Shown one piece after another: positions 25,553-33,850 of a stretch of DNA of 64,000 nucleotides. A program made the position numbers and the translations under genes. Below the pieces are notes generated by a model. That model saw only the letters and a list, made by a program, of their open reading frames with translations, was not told where the DNA came from and made no database searches. How positions within the stretch are numbered: the stretch's first letter is position 1; each line of letters begins with the position of its first letter. Origin of the DNA: Pseudomonadota bacterium (lineage in GTDB: Bacteria; Pseudomonadota; Gammaproteobacteria; Burkholderiales; Rhodocyclaceae). Location of the stretch: positions 16,523-80,522 of the forward strand of contig JAFEDK010000003.1 of assembly GCA_018241665.1 (NCBI GenBank). The letters are read 5' to 3'.

Positions 25553-27667
25553 ATGAAGAAGCTTTTCGCTCGCCCCTCCCGGGGGGCGCTGGCCCTGCTC
25601 GTCTCCAGCATCGGCACCACCGCCCACGGGGCCGGCATTCCGACGCTGCAGGAAGTCACGGTCAGCACCACCAAGCAGGACCTGATCGGCGTCGCCGACT
25701 CGGCCACCGAAGGCACCGTGACCGCCGCCCAGCTGCGCAACCGCCCGCTACTGCGCCCGGCCGAGGCACTGGAGACGGTGCCCGGCCTGATCGTCACCCA
25801 GCACTCCGGCGACGGCAAGGCCAACCAGTACTTCCTGCGCGGCTTCAACCTCGACCACGGCAGCGACTTCGCCACCAGCCTGCTCGGCATGCCGGTCAAC
25901 ATGGCCAGCCACGCCCACGGCCAGGGCTACATGGACCTCAACTTCCTGATCCCGGAACTGGTCCAGGGGATCGCCTACCGCAAGGGCCCCTACGCCGCCG
26001 AGGATGGTGATTTCGCCACCACCGGCTCGGCGCGCATCGACTACCGGCGCAAGCTGGACGGCAACTTCGTGGACTTCGGCCTCGGCCAGAACGGCTACCA
26101 GCGCGTCCTCGCCGCCGGCAGCCGGGCCCTCGGCGAGCCGGACAGCGGCGACAGCCGCCAGCTGCTGGCCGCCGTCGAGCTGATGGGCAACGACGGCCCG
26201 TGGGACCAGCCCGAGAACCTGGTGCGCCGCAACGCCGTGCTGCGCCTGTCGGACGGCACCTCCGCCCACGGCTACGCGATCACCGCGATGGCCTACTCGG
26301 CCGCATGGACCGCCACCGAACACGTACCGCAGCGGGCTATCACCAACGGCGAGATCGGCCGCTACGGCGCCCTGTCGGCCCACGACGGCGGACGGACCCA
26401 CCGCCACAGCCTGTCGGCCGAATGGGGCCGCCTCGGCGAGACCACCGCCAGCAAGGCCAACGCCTACGTGATCGACTACGGCCTCAACCTGTTCTCCGCC
26501 CCGTCCGGCTACATCAACGGCCCACAGGGCGACCAGCACGAACAGGCCGACCGCCGCTTCACCTGGGGCGGCGACGGCCGCCACGCGTGGTTCCTCGGCC
26601 CGGCCTGGCGCGATACCGAACTGGCGGTGGGCGCCCACCTGCGCCAGGACCGCATCGGCAAGGTCGGCCTGTACTCCACCGTCGATCGGGCCCGCACGGC
26701 CACCGTGCGCGAGGACCGCATCACCGAGACCAGCATCGGCGTCTTTGCCGAAGCGCGCACCCAATGGACGCGCTGGCTGCGCAGCACCGCCACCCTGCGC
26801 CGCGACGAGCTGCGCGCCGACGTCACGCCCCTCGGCGGCCCCTACAACATGGACAACGGCGGCCACGCCCGCGCCGGGCAGACCAGCCCGAAGCTCGGTT
26901 TCATCTTCGGCCCCTTCAACCTGGCCGGCGCCACCGAGTTCTACGCCAACTGGGGCCACGGCTTCCACAGCAACGACGCCCGCGGCGCCACCAGCAGCAC
27001 CAACCCGGCCGACGGCAGCGCGCTCGAGCGGGTGCCGCTGATCGTCAAGGCCAAGGGCTCGGAAGTCGGCCTGCGCGCTGCGCCGCTACCGGGCTGGAAC
27101 ACCAGCGTATCGGTGTGGCAGATGGACCTGGCCTCCGAGCTGGTCTTCATCGGCGACGAGGGCATCACCGAGCCGAAGGGCGCATCGCGCCGCCACGGCC
27201 TGGAGTGGGCCAACTACATCACACCGACGGACGGTCTCATCATCGACGCCGACCTGGCCCTGTCGAAGGCCCGCTTCAAGGACGCCACGGCCGGCGCCGA
27301 CCGGGTGCCCAACGCGATCCCCGTCACCGCCTCGGTCGGCGTCGCGGTGGACCGCGGCGGCCCGTGGCACGGCGGCCTGCGCCTGCGCTACCTGGGCGCC
27401 TACCCGCTGGAAGAAGCCGGCGAGCACAAGTCCACGCCCTTCTGGACGGCCAACCTGAAGCTCGCCTACCGCGCCTCGGCGCGCGTGCAGGTCAGCATGG
27501 ACGTGCTCAACCTGTTCAACCGCCACGCTAACGACATCGAGTACTGGGGCGGCGCCTGCACACGCAGCGAGACGCTGGGCGGCAGCTGCAACGGTGGCAT
27601 CGACGGGCGCCTGGTCCATCCCCTCGAGCCGCGCAGCCTGCGCGTCGGCCTGCGTATCGGCTTCTGA
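25553..27667 (+). CDS. TonB-dependent outer-membrane receptor
   Basis: This 704-residue protein has a signal peptide ending near THGAG/HGAG, a possible TonB box (EVTVST), and a plug domain with RPAEALETVPGLIVTQHSG and YFLRGFNLDHGSDFAT. A barrel ends LRVGLRIGF with terminal Phe. It should take up a large or scarce ligand across the outer membrane using TonB energy. It is the last gene of the riboswitch operon (18 bp after the PepSY gene), so cobalamin, a cobalt chelate or another corrinoid is the likely ligand. The plug sequence is not an obvious BtuB match, and copper or iron chelates remain possible. Confidence 0.9.
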   Translation: MKKLFARPSRGALALLVSSIGTTAHGAGIPTLQEVTVSTTKQDLIGVADSATEGTVTAAQLRNRPLLRPAEALETVPGLIVTQHSGDGKANQYFLRGFNLDHGSDFATSLLGMPVNMASHAHGQGYMDLNFLIPELVQGIAYRKGPYAAEDGDFATTGSARIDYRRKLDGNFVDFGLGQNGYQRVLAAGSRALGEPDSGDSRQLLAAVELMGNDGPWDQPENLVRRNAVLRLSDGTSAHGYAITAMAYSAAWTATEHVPQRAITNGEIGRYGALSAHDGGRTHRHSLSAEWGRLGETTASKANAYVIDYGLNLFSAPSGYINGPQGDQHEQADRRFTWGGDGRHAWFLGPAWRDTELAVGAHLRQDRIGKVGLYSTVDRARTATVREDRITETSIGVFAEARTQWTRWLRSTATLRRDELRADVTPLGGPYNMDNGGHARAGQTSPKLGFIFGPFNLAGATEFYANWGHGFHSNDARGATSSTNPADGSALERVPLIVKAKGSEVGLRAAPLPGWNTSVSVWQMDLASELVFIGDEGITEPKGASRRHGLEWANYITPTDGLIIDADLALSKARFKDATAGADRVPNAIPVTASVGVAVDRGGPWHGGLRLRYLGAYPLEEAGEHKSTPFWTANLKLAYRASARVQVSMDVLNLFNRHANDIEYWGGACTRSETLGGSCNGGIDGRLVHPLEPRSLRVGLRIGF

Positions 27668-28068
27668 GCACAACGAACTGATATCCGGCATGCCACGACA
27701 TCCATCCGGATGTTCCGAAGTGAGTTCGTAACTTCCAAATTAGACTTCTGCTAGATCAGAAATTTTTTACGGATCCGCAGAAGTGTTGTCAGAAGCCTCC
27801 GAAGTCGATATCACGGTGTGAACATTCCATATCGCCACGCACACATTGAATGTTCGCGCCGCGCATGCCGATAAACCACCTGCACACCTGGATGTTGCCG
27901 CCGCCCCATCGAGGCCAGCCGGCCCGCAGCGTCCGCCACCGCCGTCACAGCGCTTCGTGACGCAACAGGCTTGAACCCGGCCAGGCGATGGAGGATGCTG
28001 CCAGCGGCTGCGCGCCGACAGGCGGCACATAACAACAACAGCACCTCACCCTGATTCGAGGAGCCGCG
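27668..28068. other. 401-bp intergenic region between receptor and diguanylate cyclase genes
   Basis: No convincing gene is present. A small inverted repeat (ACATCC-ATCC-GGATGT at about 27699-27714) could be a weak transcript end for the cobalamin operon. An AT-richer stretch at 27730-27775 (including AGAAATTTTTTACGG) is the likely promoter zone for the downstream gene. The remaining sequence is GC-rich without recognisable signals. A GAGGA ribosome site at 28058-28062 serves the next gene. Confidence 0.5.
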
Positions 28069-29640
28069 ATGGGCACCGCCCTGGAGACGCTTCTCCACTG
28101 CCTCAGATACCTCCTGCTGCCCTGCGTGCTGGCGCTGGGCACCGTGGGCCTGGCCCACGGCGGAGACGCGCAACAGGTCTTCCGGGTCGGCATTACCTCC
28201 TTCCGCGACAAATCGGTGACGCTGCGGGAATGGAGCCCGACCATGGACTACCTGGCGGACAAGATTCCCGGCAGCCGCTTCGTGGCCGTGCCGATGAGCC
28301 TGCGCGAGTTCGAGGCGGCCGTCAGCCGGCACGAGATCGACTTCGTCATCACCAACCCCGAGCACTACATCCTGCTCGAGACGGTCCATGGGGTTTCCCG
28401 CGTCGCCACCCTGGTCAAGCGCGAGAACGGCGTTCTCGTCAATCAGTTCGGCGGGGTGATCTTCACCCGCGCCGACCGCGCCGACATCCACGACCTGGGC
28501 GACGTGAAGGGCAAGCGGATCGCCTCGGTGGACCGCAGCTCCTTCGCTGCCTTCCTGCTCCAGTACGACTTGCTGAAGGAACACGATGTGGACGTCGACC
28601 GCGACTGCCACGTGGATTTCCTCGGCTTTCCGCAGGACCTCAGCGTCCGCGCCGTGCTCGACGGGCGCGCCGACGTGGGCTTCGTGCGCAGCAGCGTGCT
28701 CGAAGCGATGGCCCGCGAAGGCAAGATCGAGCTGGCGCAGATCCGGATCCTGCATCCCACCCGCGCCGGTGAATTCCCCTTCCTGATCTCCACCGGCCTG
28801 TTCCCGGAATGGCCCTTCGCCGCCGCGCCGCAAGTGCCCATCGACATCCGCAACCAGGTCGCCGCCGCGCTGCTGACGATGCCGCCGGATGCCCCCGCCG
28901 CCCGCAGCGCGCGCTACTACCGCTGGTCCACGCCGGTGGAATACCTGAGCGTGCAGAACCTGATGCGCCGCCATCACATCTATCCCTACGACAAGATCGA
29001 AGCGATCACGCTACGTGAGCTCTTCCAGCAGTACGCGGTGCACGTCGTGGCCGCCACGCTGACGCTCATCCTCGTCATGGCGTCCCTGTATCTGCGCGCC
29101 CGCCGGCTGAACGCGGCACTCAGCCGCTCCCGCCAGGCGCTCGACCATCAGGCCCACTACGATGCCCTGACCGGCCTGCCCAATCGCAACCTGCTCGACT
29201 ACGATCTCGAAAGAGCCCTGAGCCAGGCACGACGCACCGGGCAGGAGTTCGCGCTGTGCCTGATGGATCTGGACGGCTTCAAGCCGATCAACGACCGCTG
29301 GGGCCACAAGGTCGGCGACGAGGTGTTGCGGGAAATCGCCCGGCGCCTGCAGCATGGCCTGCGCGCCGGCGACCGGGTCGCCCGCTGGGGCGGCGATGAA
29401 TTCGTGCTGCTGCTGGGCGGGGTCGCCACCCGCCAGCAGCTGACCGAGATCATCGAGCGCATCCTGCACTCGGTGGCCATGCCGCTCGACAGCTGCAGCG
29501 GTGCCCAGGTCTGCGCCAGCATCGGCGTCAGCCTGTACCCGCAGACGGCGACGGACGCGGAAGGCCTGCTGAAATCCGCCGACGAGGCGATGTACAAGGC
29601 CAAGCACGCCGGCGGCAACCGCTTCGTGTCCCCGGCATGA
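28069..29640 (+). CDS. Diguanylate cyclase with PhnD-like periplasmic sensor domain
   Basis: This is a 523-residue signalling protein. A signal/anchor helix (residues 10-30) leads to a periplasmic domain of about 270 residues resembling phosphonate-type binding proteins (FRVGITSFRDKSVTLREWSP, IDFVITNPEHYILLE, GRADVGFVRSSVLE). A membrane helix at about 325-345 and a GGDEF domain follow. The active motif GGDEF is intact at residues 441-445, and an inhibitory RxxD site (RAGD, 432-435) sits five residues before it. It should make cyclic di-GMP in response to a small periplasmic ligand. It stands alone between the cobalamin operon and a convergent chemoreceptor gene. Confidence 0.92.
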   Translation: MGTALETLLHCLRYLLLPCVLALGTVGLAHGGDAQQVFRVGITSFRDKSVTLREWSPTMDYLADKIPGSRFVAVPMSLREFEAAVSRHEIDFVITNPEHYILLETVHGVSRVATLVKRENGVLVNQFGGVIFTRADRADIHDLGDVKGKRIASVDRSSFAAFLLQYDLLKEHDVDVDRDCHVDFLGFPQDLSVRAVLDGRADVGFVRSSVLEAMAREGKIELAQIRILHPTRAGEFPFLISTGLFPEWPFAAAPQVPIDIRNQVAAALLTMPPDAPAARSARYYRWSTPVEYLSVQNLMRRHHIYPYDKIEAITLRELFQQYAVHVVAATLTLILVMASLYLRARRLNAALSRSRQALDHQAHYDALTGLPNRNLLDYDLERALSQARRTGQEFALCLMDLDGFKPINDRWGHKVGDEVLREIARRLQHGLRAGDRVARWGGDEFVLLLGGVATRQQLTEIIERILHSVAMPLDSCSGAQVCASIGVSLYPQTATDAEGLLKSADEAMYKAKHAGGNRFVSPA

Positions 29641-29667
29641 ACACGAACGGCAGCGCGCCCACGCAGC

Positions 29668-31353
29668 TCAGACGCTGAACTGCTCGACCGAGGCCTTGAG
29701 CTGCCGGGCCAGGCTGGCCAGATCCCCGGCGGCAGCCGACACGTCGCGCACGATGCCGGAGGTTTCCTCGGACATCTCCACGGTACGCTGGACGTTGCCC
29801 GCAATCAGGTTGCTCGTCGCACTCTGCTCGTGCAACGCAGTCGAGATTTCCGCCACCGACGCCAGCACCTGTTCGATGCTGCCCTGGATCTGTCCCATCG
29901 CCGTATCGGCCTGCCCGGCCATCTGGACACCTTCCTCGACACTGGCAAGACCGCCGTTCATGCCTTCGACGGCGGCCTGGGTGTCGCTCCAGATGCGCTC
30001 GATCATCCCGGCGATTTCCTGGGTGGACAGTGCCGTCCGCTCCGACAGCTTGCGCACCTCGTCGGCCACCACCGCAAAGCCGCGCCCGTGCTCCCCGGCG
30101 CGGGCGGCCTCGATGGCGGCATTCAGCGCGAGCAGATTGGTCTGGTCGGCAATCTCCTTGATGACGCTGACGATGCGCGAGATCTGGTTGGAGCTTTCGC
30201 CGAGGGACATCACGCGCTCCGACGAGTGCGTCACCGCCCCGGAGATCTTCTGCATCTCGCCAACCATCTCCTGCACGGCCCGGGTTCCGCTGCGGGCCAG
30301 GGAGCCCGTCTCCGACGCATGGCGGTCCACCTCCGACGCATTGTCGGCGATGTTGCCGATGCAGGCGGTCAGTTGCTCGACCGATGCCGCCGAAGCGGCA
30401 GAGGCGTCGTTCTGGCGTTCCGTCGCCTGCAGCATCGCGCTCGACGAGGCGGACAGCCGCTGGGCCGAGGTGGCGAGTTCGGCGGCACTGCGGACGATGC
30501 GCCCGACAATCTCCCGCAGCCCGACCTGCATCTGCCGGGTTGCGAAGAGCAGGCTGGAATCATCCCCCGGCCGCGTGACGATCTCTTCCGACAGCTTGCC
30601 CTGGGCGATGTGCCGCACGACGTCGATGACGTAACGCGGTTCGCCGCCCAGCTGCCTGAGCAGGCGACTGACGATCAGCCCGATGAGCAGGAACAGCACG
30701 AGTTGCAGCAGCCCCTGGCCGATCCACAGGCCGCGATTGAGCGCCCGCAGGGCCGCCATGTCGCCTTCGATATCGATGCTCACGCTGGCCCCACCCAGCA
30801 CGAAGCCCTCTTCCACGCCATGACACTTGAGGCATTCGATGCTGCGGAAATTCTTCATCGCCACATAAGGCACGACGACCCGCAGCTGGCTGCCGCCCGA
30901 CGGCGGGTGGGAGAAACGGATTTCCTCCTTGCCGGATTGCAGGATCCGCTGGTCCAGTTCGTCCACCGGCAACTCCTGCGGCAGCGCCGGCGGAAACTCC
31001 TCGTCCAGTTGCTTGGCACGGAAGACACGCAGTTCGCGGATGAATTCGGACTTGCCGATCTTCTCGATATACAGCGCGCGGCTCTTCTGATCGCTGATGA
31101 CCTCGGCGTCGCCGGCCTTGGTGATCATCAGCGTATTGAGGCCGTTGATGGCGCCATCGGCGACCATCCGGGCCCGGTCGGCGGCGGCGGCCAGGGTCTG
31201 CCGCTCGAGATGCTGCATGAGCCACAACTGCATCAGGACGAAAACCAGCACCAACGCGCCCTGGATCAGAAGCTGCAGCCTGGTCCGGAGCCCAAGTCCC
31301 TGCCACCACGATGAAAGCCAATCCAAAATGTCCCCCTGCAGGGCATTGCCCAT
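29668..31353 (-). CDS. Methyl-accepting chemotaxis protein with c-type haem motif in sensor domain
   Basis: This 561-residue chemoreceptor has an N-terminal membrane helix (about residues 28-48), a periplasmic sensor to about residue 210, a second helix, a HAMP-like region and a cytoplasmic signalling domain. The latter has the hairpin tip [37 protein letters not shown]. The sensor contains Cys174-x2-Cys177-His178 (IECLKCHG), the covalent haem-attachment motif, in a DUF3365-like context. Haem-bearing receptors of this kind are known in Geobacter and could sense redox state, oxygen or NO. The gene is convergent with the diguanylate cyclase, with 27 bp between stops. Confidence 0.92.
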   Translation of the reverse strand: MGNALQGDILDWLSSWWQGLGLRTRLQLLIQGALVLVFVLMQLWLMQHLERQTLAAAADRARMVADGAINGLNTLMITKAGDAEVISDQKSRALYIEKIGKSEFIRELRVFRAKQLDEEFPPALPQELPVDELDQRILQSGKEEIRFSHPPSGGSQLRVVVPYVAMKNFRSIECLKCHGVEEGFVLGGASVSIDIEGDMAALRALNRGLWIGQGLLQLVLFLLIGLIVSRLLRQLGGEPRYVIDVVRHIAQGKLSEEIVTRPGDDSSLLFATRQMQVGLREIVGRIVRSAAELATSAQRLSASSSAMLQATERQNDASAASAASVEQLTACIGNIADNASEVDRHASETGSLARSGTRAVQEMVGEMQKISGAVTHSSERVMSLGESSNQISRIVSVIKEIADQTNLLALNAAIEAARAGEHGRGFAVVADEVRKLSERTALSTQEIAGMIERIWSDTQAAVEGMNGGLASVEEGVQMAGQADTAMGQIQGSIEQVLASVAEISTALHEQSATSNLIAGNVQRTVEMSEETSGIVRDVSAAAGDLASLARQLKASVEQFSV

Positions 31354-31430
31354 GATGTCGATAAGGGAATTAGATCATATGGCATCCATCGCAAGTATTT
31401 GCAGGCAGGCATCCACAGGACGGACAAAGT

Positions 31431-31452
31431 AAAAACGCCCCAAAAGGGGCGT
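31431..31452 (-). terminator. Terminator after tRNA-Ser
   Basis: On the minus strand ACGCCCC-TTTT-GGGGCGT is followed by a run of T (plus strand A-run at 31431-31435). It lies 14 bp past the tRNA 3' end and is a strong intrinsic terminator. Confidence 0.85.
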
Positions 31453-31466
31453 CTTTACTGGGTATC

Positions 31467-31554
31467 TGGCGGAAGCGGTGAGATTCGAACTCACGATGGG
31501 TTTCCCCACGCCGGTTTTCAAGACCGGTGCATTCAACCACTCTGCCACGCTTCC
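31467..31554 (-). tRNA. tRNA-Ser (anticodon UGA), CCA encoded
   Basis: The minus strand begins GGAAGCGTGGCAGAGTGG and ends with the matching acceptor strand CGCTTCC, discriminator G and an encoded CCA (plus 31467-31469). The anticodon stem CCGGT/ACCGG encloses the loop CTTGAAA, giving anticodon TGA. A long variable arm (GTGGGGAAACCCAT) and the T-loop GTTCGAATC confirm a serine tRNA that reads UCN codons, especially UCA. Confidence 0.97.
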
Positions 31555-31587
31555 AATGCATTGCCTGTGCGCATATGCAGGGCGCGC

Positions 31588-31615
31588 ATTCTAACATGGG
31601 CGCACGTTTCGCCAA
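31588..31615 (-). promoter_or_regulatory. Sigma-70 promoter of tRNA-Ser
   Basis: On the minus strand TTGGCG (plus 31615-31610) and TAGAAT (plus 31593-31588) are separated by 16 bp. The -10 element lies 33 bp upstream of the mature tRNA 5' end. Confidence 0.6.
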
Positions 31616-31637
31616 GCCGCCTGAAATGGAGCGGCGG

Positions 31638-31666
31638 TTGAAACTTCCTGAGGCCTTCGCTACTCT
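31638..31666 (+). promoter_or_regulatory. Sigma-70 promoter of the YccA gene
   Basis: TTGAAA at 31638-31643 and TACTCT at 31661-31666 are separated by 17 bp. The -10 lies 44 bp before the ATG, and GGAGGA follows at 31700-31705. Confidence 0.55.
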
Positions 31667-31710
31667 CAGTCGGTGCAGGCCATCCTGCTAATGTCATTCG
31701 GAGGATTTAC

Positions 31711-32397
31711 ATGCAACTCGACACTTACGGTCAGCAAACGCAGGTCTTGTCGCAAAGCGCCAACCGCGTGCTGCGCAACACCTACCTGCTGCTCGCACTC
31801 TCCATGGTGCCGACCGTTGCCGGTGCGCTGATCGGCGTACAAATGCAGTTCTCGTTCCTGGCGGGCAGCCCGCTGATGAGCTTCCTGCTCTTCATGGGGA
31901 TCGCCTTCGCGTTCTTCTACGGGATCGAGAAAAACAAGAACAGCGGCGTCGGCGTGGCCCTGCTGCTGGCCTTCACCTTCTTCATGGGCCTGATGCTGTC
32001 GCGCATCCTGCAGGTGGCGCTCGGCTTCTCCAACGGCGGCTCGATGATCGCGCTGGCCGGTGGCGGCACTGCCGCCATCTTCGCGACCATGGCGGGCATC
32101 GCCAGCGTCTCCAAGCGCGATTTCAGCAACATGGGCAAGTTCCTGACCGTTGGCCTGGTGGTTGTGCTGATCGCAATGGTGGCCAACATCTTCCTGCAGA
32201 TGCCGGTGCTCCACTTGGTCATCTCGGCGGTCGTGGTGCTGCTGTTCTCGGGTTACATCCTGTACGACATCAGCAACATCGTGCAGGGCGGCGAGACCAA
32301 CTACGTGAGCGCCACGCTGGCTGTGTATCTGGACATCTACAACGTGTTCGTCAGCCTGCTGAACCTGATCATGTCCTTCACCGGCGAACGCGACTGA
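31711..32397 (+). CDS. yccA: Bax inhibitor-1 / YccA family membrane protein
   Basis: This is a 228-residue protein with seven hydrophobic helices. The family segments are NTYLLLALSMVPTVAGALIG, GGGTAAIFATMAGIASVSKRDFS and the C-terminal ISNIVQGGETNYVSATLAVYLDIYN-FVSLLNL stretch. In E. coli YccA interacts with and restrains the FtsH membrane protease; other family members act as pH-sensitive calcium leak channels. It has its own promoter and ribosome site and is closed by a strong hairpin, so it is monocistronic. Confidence 0.93.
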   Translation: MQLDTYGQQTQVLSQSANRVLRNTYLLLALSMVPTVAGALIGVQMQFSFLAGSPLMSFLLFMGIAFAFFYGIEKNKNSGVGVALLLAFTFFMGLMLSRILQVALGFSNGGSMIALAGGGTAAIFATMAGIASVSKRDFSNMGKFLTVGLVVVLIAMVANIFLQMPVLHLVISAVVVLLFSGYILYDISNIVQGGETNYVSATLAVYLDIYNVFVSLLNLIMSFTGERD

Positions 32398-32422
32398 GCG
32401 TCATCGGCGTCACCTGATCAGC

Positions 32423-32450
32423 AAAAACCCCCGGCATGCCGGGGGTTTTT
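32423..32450. terminator. Bidirectional terminator between yccA and rlmD
   Basis: A perfect hairpin, AAAAACCCCCGGC with GCCGGGGGTTTTT, lies between the convergent yccA and rlmD genes. It has A and T tracts suited to ending transcription from both sides. Confidence 0.9.
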
Positions 32451-32473
32451 GCTTGTATCTTCGTCCAGGCCGC

Positions 32474-33802
32474 TCAGTCCCGCTCGAACAGCGCGATGGA
32501 CTCCACATGGGAGGTCTGCGGGAACATGTTGGCGATGCCCGCCCCCTTCAGCTGGTAGCCCTTCTCCTTGGTCAGCACCGCGGTATCGCGGGCCAGCGTG
32601 GCCGGGTTGCAGGACACATAGACGATACGCTTCGGCGCCTGCTCGCCAATTGCCTTGACCACCGCGATGGCGCCTTCCCGCGGCGGGTCGATGAGCATCT
32701 TGTCCAGATGGCCGAGGGCCGCCAGGCTGTCCTCGGTGGCCTCGAAGAGGTTGGCGGCGTAGAACTCGCAACGCTCCGCCAGGCCATTCGCGGCGGCATT
32801 CTGACCAGCGCGGCGGACCAGCGTCTCGCTGCCTTCGACGCCGACCACGTGGGCCCCCAGCGCGGCGATCGGCAGGCTGAAGTTGCCGAGGCCGCAGAAC
32901 AGGTCGGCAATGCGTTCGCCGGGCCGTGGATCGAGCAACTGCATCGAGCGCCGCATCAGCACGCGGTTGATCCACATATTGACCTGCGTGAAGTCGGTCG
33001 GCCGGAAGGCCATCGACACGCCGAACTCCGGCAGCGTATAGGCCAGCCCGGGCGCCTCGGCGGGATGCAGGCGATGGGCGGAATCCGGCCCGCTCGGCTG
33101 CAGCCACACCTGCACCTGCTCGGCCTCGGCGAAGGCCTTCAGGCGCGCCGTATCGGCCTTGCTGAGCGGCACGATGTGGCGGAACACCAAGACCGTGATC
33201 CCTTCGCCCACCGCAATCTCGATCTGCGGCAACCGGTCGGGCACGGACAAGCCGGCCACCAGCTCGCGCAGGCGCGGCACCATGTCCGACACATGCGGTG
33301 GCAGGATCGCGCAGCTCTCCATCGGCGCCACGTAGCTGCTGCGGCGCTCGTGGAAACCGATCAGGACGCCGCCCTTGCTCGGCACCACGCGTACGGTGAG
33401 GCGTGCGCGATAACGGTAGCCCCAGTCCGGCCCGACGATGGGCGGATAGAGCACGTCGGGCTTCGCACGGCCGATATGCCACAGGGCGTTTTCCAGCACA
33501 CGCTGCTTGGCCGCCACCTGGGCGCCCGACTCCAGATGCTGCATGCTGCAGCCCCCACAGACGCCGAAATGCGGGCAGAGCGGCTCGACGCGCTGGGAGC
33601 TGGATTTCAGGACACGGTCCGCATCCGCCAGTTCGTAGTTCGGCTTGACCTTGTGGGACGTGAAGGTCACCCGCTCGCCCGGCAGGGCACCTTCGATGAA
33701 GATCGTCTTTCCGTCGAGGTGGGTGACGCCGCGCCCCTCGTGGTCGAGGGATTCGATGACCGCTTCGCGCATGGCCGGGAGTCCAGAAATGAAGGGCGCC
33801 AT
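32474..33802 (-). CDS. rlmD: 23S rRNA (uracil-1939-C5)-methyltransferase
   Basis: This is a 442-residue RlmD/RumA enzyme from the ATG at 33802 (MAPFISG), with an internal ATG at 33772 as alternative. It has an N-terminal TRAM-like domain (TIFIEGALPGERV). Fe-S ligands lie in CPHFGVCGGC plus a later Cys in MESCAILPP. The methyltransferase domain has DLFCGLGNFSLP and DPPREGA, and the catalytic Cys is in VYVSCNPATLARD. The longer antisense frame beyond 33802 lies opposite roxA and is not coding. It is divergent from roxA with a 48-bp gap. Confidence 0.95.
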   Translation of the reverse strand: MAPFISGLPAMREAVIESLDHEGRGVTHLDGKTIFIEGALPGERVTFTSHKVKPNYELADADRVLKSSSQRVEPLCPHFGVCGGCSMQHLESGAQVAAKQRVLENALWHIGRAKPDVLYPPIVGPDWGYRYRARLTVRVVPSKGGVLIGFHERRSSYVAPMESCAILPPHVSDMVPRLRELVAGLSVPDRLPQIEIAVGEGITVLVFRHIVPLSKADTARLKAFAEAEQVQVWLQPSGPDSAHRLHPAEAPGLAYTLPEFGVSMAFRPTDFTQVNMWINRVLMRRSMQLLDPRPGERIADLFCGLGNFSLPIAALGAHVVGVEGSETLVRRAGQNAAANGLAERCEFYAANLFEATEDSLAALGHLDKMLIDPPREGAIAVVKAIGEQAPKRIVYVSCNPATLARDTAVLTKEKGYQLKGAGIANMFPQTSHVESIALFERD

Positions 33803-33838
33803 TTTAGCGGCGGGACCGGCCTTTGCAAGGCGAACGGC

Positions 33839-33844
33839 TATAAT
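33839..33844 (+). promoter_or_regulatory. -10 element placed for leaderless transcription of roxA
   Basis: A consensus TATAAT ends six bases before the roxA ATG, so the expected transcription start coincides with the start codon. No good -35 element is seen at 16-18 bp, and no ribosome site fits in the gap. Confidence 0.5.
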
Positions 33845-33850
33845 CGCGCG

